A stretch of 42,904 bases of DNA. Source: Deltaproteobacteria bacterium. Its GTDB lineage: Bacteria > Desulfobacterota > Desulfuromonadia > Desulfuromonadales > BM103. The position numbers and the translations under genes are program-made. The notes under the pieces are model-generated. The model was not told the origin of the DNA, did no database searches, and saw only the letters and a list, made by a program, of their open reading frames with translations. Shown here one piece after another: positions 8,414 through 17,213 of the stretch (position 1 is the first letter of the stretch; each line of letters begins with the position of its first letter). The stretch spans positions 1-42,904 of the forward strand of contig JAGXHM010000080.1 of the NCBI GenBank assembly GCA_024636155.1. The letters are read 5' to 3'.

Positions 8414-9631
8414 ATGTTGACCTACAACGAAGCCATCAAAATTCTGTTGCAGAAGATCTCCCCGCTCACGGCCGTCGAGGCCCCTCTTTCTGAAACGCTG
8501 GGTTGTGTCCTTGCTGAGCCGGTAGCCTCGCGCTGGGATTTGCCACCGGCAGACAATTCAGCCATGGACGGCTACGCCTTTGCCTTTGCCGGGCAGATGG
8601 AAGGAGACACTTTGCCTGTTACCGGCTTCATACCGGCGGGCTCCTCCTTTGAGGGAAAACTGACGGTTGGACAGGCCGTAAAAATCATGACTGGCGCCCC
8701 CTTGCCATCGGCGTGCGATACAGTCGTTCCGATTGAAGATGTGGTGGAATCTGGCGGGAAGATCCGCCTGACTCGAACGCCAACAGCGGAACAGCACGTG
8801 CGCCACCGTGGGGAGGAAGTCGGTAAGGGAGAAAAGCTTTTAGACACCGGCACGGTAATTCATTCAGGAGAGATGGGATTGCTTGCGGCAGCAGGTGCCG
8901 AACGGGTCAGAGTGTTTCCGAAACCCAGAGTGGCTCTTCTTTCTACCGGCGACGAACTGGTAGAACTTGGCACCGCTCCGGGACCAGGACAGATCGTCAA
9001 CTCCAACTTTTACATGCTATCAGCCAGGCTTCGCGAGGAAGGCTGTACCGTTATCCCGCTTGGCATCGCTCCGGACAATGAAAGGGAACTCTCTCAGCGG
9101 ATAGCGGAAGGCCTCAAGGCAGACATGCTGATCACTACCGGCGGAGTCTCAGTGGGAGACCGCGACTATGTTCAGGATACACTTCGAACCCACGGCTTTG
9201 AGATCGGCTTCTGGCGGGTTGCCATCAAACCGGGGAAGCCGGTGCTCTTTGGAACGGCTCAAGGTACCCCGGTTTTAGGCCTGCCCGGAAACCCGGCAGC
9301 CTCGGCAGCCACCTTCGAGCTCTTTGTCCGCCCCGCCCTCAGACGCATGACAGGGCATTCCGACACCCTTCCTTCACGATTGAGGGTTACACTTGCGACA
9401 GCAGTAAGTAGCGACGACAAACGCCAGAGCTTCCTCTGGGGGGCCCTGAGAGAAGAAGCAGGAGAATACATCTTCATGCCATCAGAACGACAAGGATCAG
9501 GACAGACCCGCAGTATCCAGGGATCGATGGCCTTATTGCCAGTTCCTCCGGCAAGTGATGGTTACCCTGCTGGTAGCGAGGTCGAAGTACTGCTGCTGCG
9601 CTTGCCTCCCGGTGCATCTGGCCCAGCCTGA
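8414..9631 (+). CDS. moeA: Molybdopterin molybdenumtransferase MoeA
   Basis: The 405-residue product shows MoeA landmarks: the DNSAMDGYAFAF motif near residue 50, the MPT-binding segment ITTGGVSVGDRDYV, then KPGKPVLFG and GLPGNPAAS, and a C-terminal beta domain. MoeA inserts molybdate into adenylylated molybdopterin to give Mo-MPT, the substrate that MobA later modifies. ATG 8414 is chosen because the next residues (LTYNEAIKILL) begin the family's conserved N-terminus; the upstream in-frame TTG at 8324 adds about 30 residues without similarity. The gene lies in the same operon direction as mobAB. It ends 5 bases before the convergent cmoB stop, with no obvious terminator between them. Confidence 0.95.
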   Translation: MLTYNEAIKILLQKISPLTAVEAPLSETLGCVLAEPVASRWDLPPADNSAMDGYAFAFAGQMEGDTLPVTGFIPAGSSFEGKLTVGQAVKIMTGAPLPSACDTVVPIEDVVESGGKIRLTRTPTAEQHVRHRGEEVGKGEKLLDTGTVIHSGEMGLLAAAGAERVRVFPKPRVALLSTGDELVELGTAPGPGQIVNSNFYMLSARLREEGCTVIPLGIAPDNERELSQRIAEGLKADMLITTGGVSVGDRDYVQDTLRTHGFEIGFWRVAIKPGKPVLFGTAQGTPVLGLPGNPAASAATFELFVRPALRRMTGHSDTLPSRLRVTLATAVSSDDKRQSFLWGALREEAGEYIFMPSERQGSGQTRSIQGSMALLPVPPASDGYPAGSEVEVLLLRLPPGASGPA

Positions 9632-9636
9632 TTTAT

Positions 9637-10608
9637 TCACGGTGCCGTCGCGATAAAAATCGCCCTTAATGGAGCGGGATAACCTTCGACCGTTTTGGTA
9701 TGATCTTCCGGATCAAGGAAATCTGAGAACGACTCAAAAGTCATCCACTCCGTCTTGCACTGTTCCTCTATGCTCGTGCGATTAACATCAACGCAATCTA
9801 TATTTTTAAAACCACAACGACGCAACCACAACATCATTGTCGAAACGGAAGGGATAAACCAGACATTACGCATCTTGGCATAACGCCCTTCGGGCATGAG
9901 CACCTTCCCTTCACCGCCCTCGACAATGAGCGTTTCCAATATCAATTCACCGCCGGGGCGCAAACAGGTACGCAACTCAAGCAGATGGTCCAACGGCGAA
10001 CGCCGATGATAGAGCACGCCCATAGAGAACACACTGTCAAAGCAGGCTAAAGCTGCTGGAACATCTTCAATCCCCAATGGCAACACATAATGATTGCGGT
10101 CACCGAGATAGCGCTGCACGACCTGATATTGCATCACGGAGATCAAGGTTGGATCGATACCCAGCACCAGATCTGCCCCTTCACCAAGCATTCGCCAGCC
10201 GTGGTAACCGTTGCCGCAACCGATATCGAGCACCTTTCTACCGATTAGCGGTTGAATATGCGGCAAAACCCGATTCCACTTCCAGTCCGAACGCCACTCA
10301 GTATTAATATCAACCCCGAACAGACTGAAGGGCCCTTTGCGCCAGGGATGAAAGGCTTTAAGCTGTTTGGTAAATTGTTCACAGCTCACATTGCCCAAAT
10401 CATCAGCGCTGCCGATTTCGATTCTGGATTTAAGCTCGACCTGCGATGGCGTCAGTTCAGGCAATGCATGCAGGACTTTTTGCCACCCGGCCATCTTGCC
10501 ATGACCATCGGCAGCCATTTTTTCAGGGATGGTCTGCCGCAATTGTTGCGACCATTGGTCAAGGCCCATGGCTTCTAGCTGTGGGTACAAAGACTGATAA
10601 ATACTCAT
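9637..10608 (-). CDS. cmoB: tRNA U34 carboxymethyltransferase CmoB
   Basis: The 323-residue product has the CmoB N-terminal domain followed by a Rossmann methyltransferase fold with [16 protein letters not shown] and the CmoB-type segments [22 protein letters not shown] and [13 protein letters not shown]. CmoB transfers the carboxymethyl group of carboxy-SAM to 5-hydroxyuridine at tRNA position 34, giving uridine 5-oxyacetic acid, which widens wobble decoding. Its ATG overlaps the cmoA TGA (ATGA), so the two enzymes of the pathway are translationally coupled. Confidence 0.95.
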   Translation of the reverse strand: MSIYQSLYPQLEAMGLDQWSQQLRQTIPEKMAADGHGKMAGWQKVLHALPELTPSQVELKSRIEIGSADDLGNVSCEQFTKQLKAFHPWRKGPFSLFGVDINTEWRSDWKWNRVLPHIQPLIGRKVLDIGCGNGYHGWRMLGEGADLVLGIDPTLISVMQYQVVQRYLGDRNHYVLPLGIEDVPAALACFDSVFSMGVLYHRRSPLDHLLELRTCLRPGGELILETLIVEGGEGKVLMPEGRYAKMRNVWFIPSVSTMMLWLRRCGFKNIDCVDVNRTSIEEQCKTEWMTFESFSDFLDPEDHTKTVEGYPAPLRAIFIATAP

Positions 10609-11339
10609 TTCACAGCAACCAGTGAAGTAAAATTAAAACATTGGAACCAAAGATCACTAAAACCAAACCCGGCTTCTTTGAGACGTTGCTGATGACAGTC
10701 AAGAGTTTCCGGGATGAGCACATTTTCCAGCGCCGTACGTTTTTGACTGACTTCCAGATCGCTGTAGCCGTTGGCACGCTTGAATTCATGATGTGAGTCC
10801 ACATGAAAGGACTGTCTCTGCTGCTCATCAAAGGCAATCTTCTCTGACAAGATCAAGAGACCATCAGGATTTAGCCCTTGATAAATACGCTTGATCAGTG
10901 CCAGGCGTTCTTCAAGGGGAATAAATTGCAAGGTGAAGTTCAGAACGACGATTGAGGCATTCTCAAGGGTGACATCCTGAATATTGGCACACAGCATTTT
11001 TACTGGAACAGCCGTAGATGTGTCAGAAGCCAAAAGCTGTTGGCCACGATCAATCATTGCCTGCGAATTATCTACTGCAATAATGTCACAACCAGTCTGA
11101 CGAATGCGCTGCCGCATAGCCAAACTGACCGCTCCTAAAGAGCAGCCCAAATCGTAACAATGACTATTGGCCTGAGCGTATTTAGCAGCCAGAACCCCGA
11201 TCGATGAAATCATCGTGGCATAGCCGGGAACCGAGCGTTGGATCATATCGGGAAAGACATCAACCACCCGTTCATCAAAACGAAAATCAATGATTTCGTC
11301 TAAAGCTGTAGCATAAAGGGCATCTTGTTTTTTCACCAT
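10605..11339 (-). CDS. cmoA: Carboxy-S-adenosyl-L-methionine synthase CmoA
   Basis: The 244-residue class I methyltransferase-fold protein has the SAM motif [15 protein letters not shown], an N-terminal [22 protein letters not shown] segment shared by CmoA proteins, and a MISSIG motif. CmoA makes carboxy-SAM from SAM and prephenate, which CmoB then uses. The gene lies downstream of polA on the minus strand, beyond a palindromic repeat, and its own promoter was not identified. Confidence 0.94.
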   Translation of the reverse strand: MVKKQDALYATALDEIIDFRFDERVVDVFPDMIQRSVPGYATMISSIGVLAAKYAQANSHCYDLGCSLGAVSLAMRQRIRQTGCDIIAVDNSQAMIDRGQQLLASDTSTAVPVKMLCANIQDVTLENASIVVLNFTLQFIPLEERLALIKRIYQGLNPDGLLILSEKIAFDEQQRQSFHVDSHHEFKRANGYSDLEVSQKRTALENVLIPETLDCHQQRLKEAGFGFSDLWFQCFNFTSLVAVK

Positions 11340-11410
11340 GAGTTGTTCACCCTGATCCTTTATGTAAGAAAAGCTGTAGTTTGAGTCCTTTCAGCTTGCT
11401 TTAGCTAGTG

Positions 11411-11433
11411 CCCATCCGGAGAGTCTGGATGGG
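11411..11433. repeat. Short hairpin beside the polA 3' repeat
   Basis: CCCATCCGG (11411-11419) pairs with CTGGATGGG (11425-11433) over 9 bp with one G-T wobble and a 5-base loop. No T-tract follows on either strand, so it is not a classical terminator. It may belong to the larger repeat that begins 11 bases downstream. Confidence 0.5.
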
Positions 11434-11443
11434 TGCAATTTCC

Positions 11444-11584
11444 GTTTCTGATTTGGAAACCAGCAATTTTTCGCAAGGTCTAGGAAATCAAGCTTTTGAG
11501 CGGAGGCGTAGTACTTTACGCCGCACAAACAAATGTGCTGATTGACGCCGAGATTGCGGAAAAGGACGGTTTCCAGACAGAAAC
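11444..11584. repeat. 141-bp imperfect palindrome (dispersed-repeat-like) abutting the polA stop
   Basis: The outer arms 11444-11461 and 11568-11584 are inverted copies (GTTTCTG...GGAAACC) with small differences, and the centre is a 6-bp stem, GGCGTA 11505-11510 with TACGCC 11517-11522. The midpoints of the outer and inner stems coincide near 11514, so the whole stretch folds as one long, interrupted hairpin. The right arm starts exactly at the polA stop codon. Such hairpin repeats, often placed directly after genes, are known in Geobacter-like genomes; copy number could not be tested here. It may also act as the polA transcript end. Confidence 0.7.
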
Positions 11585-14259
11585 TAATGTGCTTCACGCC
11601 AGTTGCAGCCGCTACCAACCTCGACCAGAAGGGGTACGGAAATATCAACAGCCCCTTCCATCTCTTCCCTGACCAGAGTGGAGACGCGCTCAAACTCCGC
11701 CTGCGGGACATCAAAAACCAGCTCATCGTGAACCTGTAGCAACATTCGAGTCTTTAGTCCTTCGGCAAGCAGCCGGCGTGCGATCTGTATCATGGCCATC
11801 TTGATGACATCGGCAGCTGAGCCCTGTACCGGGTAGTTGATGGCGTTGCGTTCGGCATAGCCGCGCACCGCTCCATTCTTACTGTTGATCTCGGGAATCG
11901 CGCAACGTCGACCAAGCATGGTTGTGACGTACAGCTTCTCGCGTGCCTCGGCAATACATTTATCCATAAAAGTGCGAATGCCTGGGTAACGCTCAAAGTA
12001 AGTATCAATAAAAGTTTGTGCTTCGCGACGACTGATACCGAGCTGTTTGGCCAGGCCGAAAGCGCTCATACCGTAAATCACCCCGAAGTTGATCGCTTTA
12101 GCCTGACGGCGTTGCTCATCGGTCACCATTTCCGGAAAAAGGCCGAGCACTTCGCTGGCAGTGCGCCGGTGGATATCCTCGCCACGGGCAAAGGCTTCCT
12201 TGAGGGCTGGCTCATCGGCCAGATGAGCGAGAAGACGCAACTCGACTTGTGAATAGTCAGCGGCAAGCAACAGGCAGCCCTCGGAGGGGATAAACCCTTC
12301 GCGGATGCGCCGGCCTTCTTCTGTGCGAATCGGGATATTCTGCAGATTTGGGTCGCTCGAAGAAAGCCGCCCGGTGGCCGTGATTGCCTGATTGAAACTG
12401 GAATGGATTCGCCCGCTCTCTGGATGAATCAGCTTCGGCAGGGCATCGGTATAGGTCCCCTTTAACTTGGCAAGCGAGCGGTAATCAAGAATTTTTGCGG
12501 CAATCGCATGTTCCTCGGCCAAGCTATTCAAGACCTCCACATCGGTTGACCAACCGGTCTTGGTCTTTTTGCCCTTTGGCAGACCAAGCCGTTCAAAGAG
12601 CACTTCGCCGAGCTGCTTTGGAGAGCCAATATTGAAGGTGCTCCCGGCCATTTCATGAATTTGCGTCTCGAGTACGGCGAGCTTCTGCGCTAACTCGGCC
12701 GAAAGACCGCCGAGGAGCTCGGGATTTATGCGGATCCCAGTCTGCTCCATCTCGACCAGGATCGGTAGCAATGCCATCTCTACATTATTGAAGAGATCCG
12801 CCTGTTCCTGTTCTTCAACCATCGGCACAAGCTTTTCGTAGAGCCGCAAAGTGATATCGGCATCCTCGGCAGCATAAACCGTCGCTTTCTCGACCTCGAC
12901 CTCATCAAAGCAGACTTTATTCTTACCACTACCTGCCACCTCGCTGTAGCTGATACATCGATAGTCAAGCAGCTCGGCGGCCAAGCTGTCCATGCCATGA
13001 GACTTGGCTGCCGAATTGGCAAGATAGCTGGCCAGCATGGTGTCGTAGAAGGGTTCAGTGACCCTAACCCCGGCCCGGCCCATCACCAGAATATCGTATT
13101 TGAGGTTTTGACCAATCTTCAGGTGACGAGTCGAATTCAGCAAAGGTCTGACTGCATCAAGCACCAGATCAAGCGGCAACTGTTCCGGCACACCAAGATA
13201 ACGATGAGTCAACGGTACATACCACGCTTCACCTGCGGTTACGGCAAAAGAGAGTCCAACCAGATCAGCTCGCAAAGGATCCAGACCGGTCGTCTCGGTA
13301 TCAAAGGTAAATCGCTCAGACTTCTCCAGCGCAGCAACCATCTCCATCAAATCAGCTTCGTTCAGCACCACGCGGTAATCCTCGCCACTGGCACTGGCGC
13401 GCGCATCCACAGAAAACTCCTGCAGAAGTTTTGGAAATTCGCACTCCTTAAAGAGTTCTGTCAGTGCCTCGCGATTTGGTTCGGTCAGAACAAAAGCATT
13501 GCCATCAACATCAAGGTCGAGATCATCGACTAAAGTAACCAGTCGCTTCGACAGGCGAGCCTGGTCAGCAAAGTTCGCCAGGTTTTCACGACGTTTGCCC
13601 TTAAGCTGATCGAGATTGGCTAACAGGGTTTCAATGTCGCCGAACTCATCGATCAGAGCCTTGGCCGTCTTCTCGCCGATTCCCGGCACACCGGGAATAT
13701 TATCGGAGCTGTCACCAGAAAGCGCCTGCACTTCGATAACCTTGTCCGCGCCACCGAAACGTTCGAAAACTTCTGCGGGGCCAGAGATTTTGTCCTTCAT
13801 GGTATCGAGCAGACGAACCCGATCAGTGACGATCTGCATCATGTCCTTGTCGCCAGTCACAACCGTGACTTCCATCCCTTTAGCAGCAAATTTTTTAGCA
13901 AGGGTGGCGATAATGTCGTCCGCCTCATAGCCTGGCAGCTCAATCCCCGGCAAGTTAAGCGCAGCCACCAACCGCTTGATATAGGGGATTTGCGGCACCA
14001 GATCTTCCGGCATAGCCAATCGGTTGGCTTTGTATTCAGGATAGATGTCCTTACGGAAAGTCGGTCCCTTGCTGTCAAAGATGACCGCAAGTTGATCCGG
14101 TTGCAGCTCACGCATCACCTTGAGGAGCATGTTGGTGAAGCCGTAAATAGCGTTGGTTGCCATCCCTTGCGAGTTGCTGAGGTGGCGAATGGCATAATAG
14201 GCACGATAGATATAACTCGAACCGTCGATCAGAAAAAGCCGCTGGGGCTGGTTAGGCAT
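11584..14259 (-). CDS. polA: DNA polymerase I
   Basis: The 891-residue product has all three PolA domains. The 5' nuclease (about 1-290) carries IDGSSYIYRAYYA, YEADDIIATLA and GDSSDNIPGVPGIGEKTA. The 3'-5' exonuclease (about 295-490) keeps the catalytic pair D320 and E322 in FDTETTGLDPL, so proofreading appears intact. The polymerase domain (about 510-891) has DYSQVELRLLAH, RRQAKAINFGVIYGMS and QVHDELVFD. The enzyme fills gaps and removes RNA primers in lagging-strand synthesis and repair. AAGGAG lies about 10 bases before the ATG. The stop codon forms the edge of a palindromic repeat. Confidence 0.98.
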   Translation of the reverse strand: MPNQPQRLFLIDGSSYIYRAYYAIRHLSNSQGMATNAIYGFTNMLLKVMRELQPDQLAVIFDSKGPTFRKDIYPEYKANRLAMPEDLVPQIPYIKRLVAALNLPGIELPGYEADDIIATLAKKFAAKGMEVTVVTGDKDMMQIVTDRVRLLDTMKDKISGPAEVFERFGGADKVIEVQALSGDSSDNIPGVPGIGEKTAKALIDEFGDIETLLANLDQLKGKRRENLANFADQARLSKRLVTLVDDLDLDVDGNAFVLTEPNREALTELFKECEFPKLLQEFSVDARASASGEDYRVVLNEADLMEMVAALEKSERFTFDTETTGLDPLRADLVGLSFAVTAGEAWYVPLTHRYLGVPEQLPLDLVLDAVRPLLNSTRHLKIGQNLKYDILVMGRAGVRVTEPFYDTMLASYLANSAAKSHGMDSLAAELLDYRCISYSEVAGSGKNKVCFDEVEVEKATVYAAEDADITLRLYEKLVPMVEEQEQADLFNNVEMALLPILVEMEQTGIRINPELLGGLSAELAQKLAVLETQIHEMAGSTFNIGSPKQLGEVLFERLGLPKGKKTKTGWSTDVEVLNSLAEEHAIAAKILDYRSLAKLKGTYTDALPKLIHPESGRIHSSFNQAITATGRLSSSDPNLQNIPIRTEEGRRIREGFIPSEGCLLLAADYSQVELRLLAHLADEPALKEAFARGEDIHRRTASEVLGLFPEMVTDEQRRQAKAINFGVIYGMSAFGLAKQLGISRREAQTFIDTYFERYPGIRTFMDKCIAEAREKLYVTTMLGRRCAIPEINSKNGAVRGYAERNAINYPVQGSAADVIKMAMIQIARRLLAEGLKTRMLLQVHDELVFDVPQAEFERVSTLVREEMEGAVDISVPLLVEVGSGCNWREAH

Positions 14260-14714
14260 GGGGTTAGTCTCCTTGATTGGAAGTGCCGGTCATTATTCCA
14301 CAAGATGAGAAGGAGGCAAAGGAGAGAGAGACAATCAAGATGAATTAACTTCTGCTGAAGACTGTTCAACAGCCACTGTGTGCGGCAGATTTATGCCGAC
14401 AAAAGCAATGTCGACATTTTACGACACGCACCGCTACGGCACATCGTCAGTACCACCGGAGAGGTGGAGACAAACACCAGACTTGCTGAATACATAGCCT
14501 TTATCTCAAGAAGAACCAGCTGGTTAGCAATGGCAAAGGCGGGTGAAACATTCTTGCGGAGCAGAGACCTTATTGCTATAGTTCAAAGTCTGAGGAAATG
14601 ACTCAGTTCCGGGAATCCGCCTCTCTACATGTCTGAGTATGTTCGTTTGTCAATTGCCTGACAAGAAAGTCGGTCTTTTCACCATAACCCGTAAGTCTGG
14701 GGGAACTCTGTATT
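14260..14714. other. Intergenic region upstream of polA and the secretion ATPase
   Basis: This 455-base divergent gap should hold the promoters of polA (minus) and the MshEN ATPase (plus), but I did not find clear -35/-10 pairs. An open frame from GTG 14380 to 14601 (73 codons) has no convincing ribosome site and no recognisable family, so it is not called as a gene. Confidence 0.4.
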
Positions 14715-16985
14715 ATGAGTCAACAAATCGTCATCCATCTTAAAAGTGGACAAAACGTCAAGGGAGCCCTGTCGCGTCCTTTCAACTCCAGTGACATTGA
14801 TATTGAAGTTGTCACGCCAGAGGAAAATCGACGTCTCTTGTTTTCCCTTGAGGAGATCGGTGCCATCGCTTTTTCCCAAACGCCTCTCTGGTTCAAGCCC
14901 AACCACCCCGAAGTCATTGAGGAGGTTCAAATGACATCCGGGGAGAGCTTTCGGGTTCGGGTCTGTTCGGCAGGAAAGTGTAAACGCGGTTTCCTCGGCC
15001 TGCCCACAAGCAAATCGGCGATCGGCCATGCGATATTTTTCACGAACAGTGGTGTACGTTTCCGCAGTAAGGATCAACAGCTTGGTCAAATTCTTATGGA
15101 TCACCAGATTGTTTCGAGAGAACAGATTGCAGAGACACTGGAGGACCAAACCAAACTTCGCAATCGCCGCATCGGTGAGGTGATCTCGGATACAGCTTCA
15201 ATTCCGCGCGCAGTGGTCGAAAAAACCCTTGAGAAGGCCTATCGCAAACCTGCTGGCGAAAAACCGGTTCGAGTTGGTGATATCCTGGTCGAAGCTGGCC
15301 TGGTGACACGAGAACAAGTGGAACAAGCTTTTGCGACCCAGGAGTCAGGGAAAAAACTCAGGGTCGGTGAACTGCTTCTCAGTCGCGGCATGATTACCGA
15401 AGAACAACTTCTTCAAGCTCTTGCTGCCAAATTCTGCGTCGAATTCGTTGATCTCAGCACGATCACGCCCTCGGAAGAGGCGCTCGCTGTTCTTTCTGAA
15501 GGACTCGTCGATCGCCTTCAGGTTATCCCTGTGGCTCTGGATGACCGCACTCTGACCATTGCGACCTCCGCCCCCACTGACTCGACAATCAAAGACTCCG
15601 TCAGTTTCAGTACCGGTCTTTCCATCGAGCTGATCATCGCCACCAAACAACAGATTACCACAGCGATTGGCACCTATTATCACCGTTCGCATGACGTCAT
15701 CGACAACCTTCTCAGTGAAATGGATGAGGTGAGTCAGGTCGTCACCGAAGAAGATATTGTGGCAGAGGATGCCACACACAAGGAAGCTGACTCTGCTGTC
15801 ATCGCACTGGTCAATCGGCTGCTTATCGATGCTTACAAGCGCGGAGCCTCTGACCTGCACTTCGAGCCAGGAGTCGGCAAATCACCGTTGCTGGTCCGTT
15901 ATCGCATTGATGGCGAATGTGAAGTGGCTCACCGCATTGCCGACACTTATAAAAGAGCGATCATCTCACGATTGAAAATCATTTCCGGTCTCGATATTGC
16001 GGAACGAAGACGCCCTCAAAGCGGCAAAGTACTTCTGCACTTTCGACAGGACAAACTTGAGTTTCGCGTCGAAGTTACACCGATAGTGGGGGGGCAGGAG
16101 GATGTCGTTCTGAGACTGTTGAGTGCCTCGAAACCACTCCCTCTCGCAGAAATGGGACTGATGCCCTATAACCTTGACCGGTTTAGAGCTCTGCTCGAAA
16201 AGCCGTACGGGCTTATCCTCTGTGTCGGCCCTACCGGGTCAGGAAAAACAACAACCCTGCACTCGGCCATCGGCCACATCAACAACCCCAAACGCAAAAT
16301 ATTGACGGTCGAGGATCCGGTTGAGATCACTCAGGCAGGGCTCAGGCAGGTTCCGGTGAATCACAAACTCGGTTTCAACTTCGCAGAAGCACTCCGTTCC
16401 TTTTTGCGTGCGGACCCCGACGTCATCATGATCGGTGAGATGCGGGACCCAGAAACGGCCAAGATCGCGATCGAGGCGTCACTCACCGGACATTTGGTCT
16501 TCAGTACGCTCCACACCAACAGCGCTCCCGAGACTGTTGTCCGGCTTATTGATATGGGACTGGATCCCCTGAATTTTGCGGAAGCACTGCTTGGCATCGT
16601 TGCCCAGCGCCTGGTGCGCCAACTTTGCAGTGACTGCAAGCAGGCATTTCACCCGAGTCGAGAGGCATATGAAGAAGTGCTCGTCATGTTCAAACGAGAG
16701 GTTGACCAAGTGCCTACCTTGCTGCCAAACTATGAAGATACGGTTTTCATGAAAAAAACTGGCTGCAAGCAATGTGGAGAAACCGGTTACCGGGGACGCC
16801 TTGCTTTGCACGAATTTCTACTCGGAACAGCTGCTCTCAAACAAGCTATTCGCAAGGGTCACGGTGTTGATGAATTAAGAGAAATCGCTCTTATGGATGG
16901 GATGTGGACCCTTCGCATGGACGGAGCGATGAAAATCTTCACCGGGGATACGGATCTGGAACAAGTCAATAAAGTTTGTCTGTAG
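14715..16985 (+). CDS. GspE/PilB-type secretion ATPase with N-terminal DUF6982-like and tandem MshEN-like motifs
   Basis: The 756-residue product is about 190 residues longer than an ordinary PilB. Residues 1-100 form a small domain resembling DUF6982. Four 24-residue motifs follow at 122-145, 152-175, 186-209 and 216-239, each of the form (R/Q)-(L/V/I)-G-x(2)-(L/I)...E/Q. The last two, RVGDILVEAGLVTREQ and RVGELLLSRGMITEEQ, fit the c-di-GMP-binding MshEN consensus well; the first two are degenerate. The ATPase has Walker A GPTGSGKT 505-512, a conserved acidic stretch (DPDVIMIGEMRDPE) and a His box TGHLVFSTLHTNSAPE. A zinc site is formed by C638/C641 and C684/C687. This family powers type II secretion or type IV pili at the inner membrane. 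No pilus or secretion partner is adjacent, so its machine is unknown. Confidence 0.88.
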   Translation: MSQQIVIHLKSGQNVKGALSRPFNSSDIDIEVVTPEENRRLLFSLEEIGAIAFSQTPLWFKPNHPEVIEEVQMTSGESFRVRVCSAGKCKRGFLGLPTSKSAIGHAIFFTNSGVRFRSKDQQLGQILMDHQIVSREQIAETLEDQTKLRNRRIGEVISDTASIPRAVVEKTLEKAYRKPAGEKPVRVGDILVEAGLVTREQVEQAFATQESGKKLRVGELLLSRGMITEEQLLQALAAKFCVEFVDLSTITPSEEALAVLSEGLVDRLQVIPVALDDRTLTIATSAPTDSTIKDSVSFSTGLSIELIIATKQQITTAIGTYYHRSHDVIDNLLSEMDEVSQVVTEEDIVAEDATHKEADSAVIALVNRLLIDAYKRGASDLHFEPGVGKSPLLVRYRIDGECEVAHRIADTYKRAIISRLKIISGLDIAERRRPQSGKVLLHFRQDKLEFRVEVTPIVGGQEDVVLRLLSASKPLPLAEMGLMPYNLDRFRALLEKPYGLILCVGPTGSGKTTTLHSAIGHINNPKRKILTVEDPVEITQAGLRQVPVNHKLGFNFAEALRSFLRADPDVIMIGEMRDPETAKIAIEASLTGHLVFSTLHTNSAPETVVRLIDMGLDPLNFAEALLGIVAQRLVRQLCSDCKQAFHPSREAYEEVLVMFKREVDQVPTLLPNYEDTVFMKKTGCKQCGETGYRGRLALHEFLLGTAALKQAIRKGHGVDELREIALMDGMWTLRMDGAMKIFTGDTDLEQVNKVCL

Positions 16986-17149
16986 TTATCGACCTGATTC
17001 ATGAATGAATTGAATTTCGCCGGTTCACTGAGTGACGGACATTGATGCCTCGATCCATGGTTGCAATCCAATGGTGTCCTCACCCAGACGATCACCTCCC
17101 CCTTAGTGTGCCCAGGAGCCTGCCATTGCATATTCATATTTTCCTAAGG

Positions 17150-17178
17150 TTGACAATGTCCTCTGCAATGATTAGCTT
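17150..17178 (+). promoter_or_regulatory. Possible promoter of lon
   Basis: TTGACA (17150-17155) is followed after 17 bases by TAGCTT (17173-17178). The -35 is perfect but the -10 is poor. Initiation near 17185 would give a leader of about 30 bases carrying GAGGAGCG before the lon ATG. I saw no clear sigma-32-type or CIRCE site. Confidence 0.35.
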
Positions 17179-17213
17179 TCGAAGAATAATCTTTTCAATG
17201 AGGAGCGTAATAT

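Noticed and set aside
11391-11726. 111-codon minus-strand frame overlapping the polA end
   Set aside because: About half lies inside polA in another frame and the rest inside the palindromic repeat.
14380-14601. 73-codon open frame upstream of the secretion ATPase
   Set aside because: GTG start without a ribosome site and no recognisable family; it could be real but is not supported.
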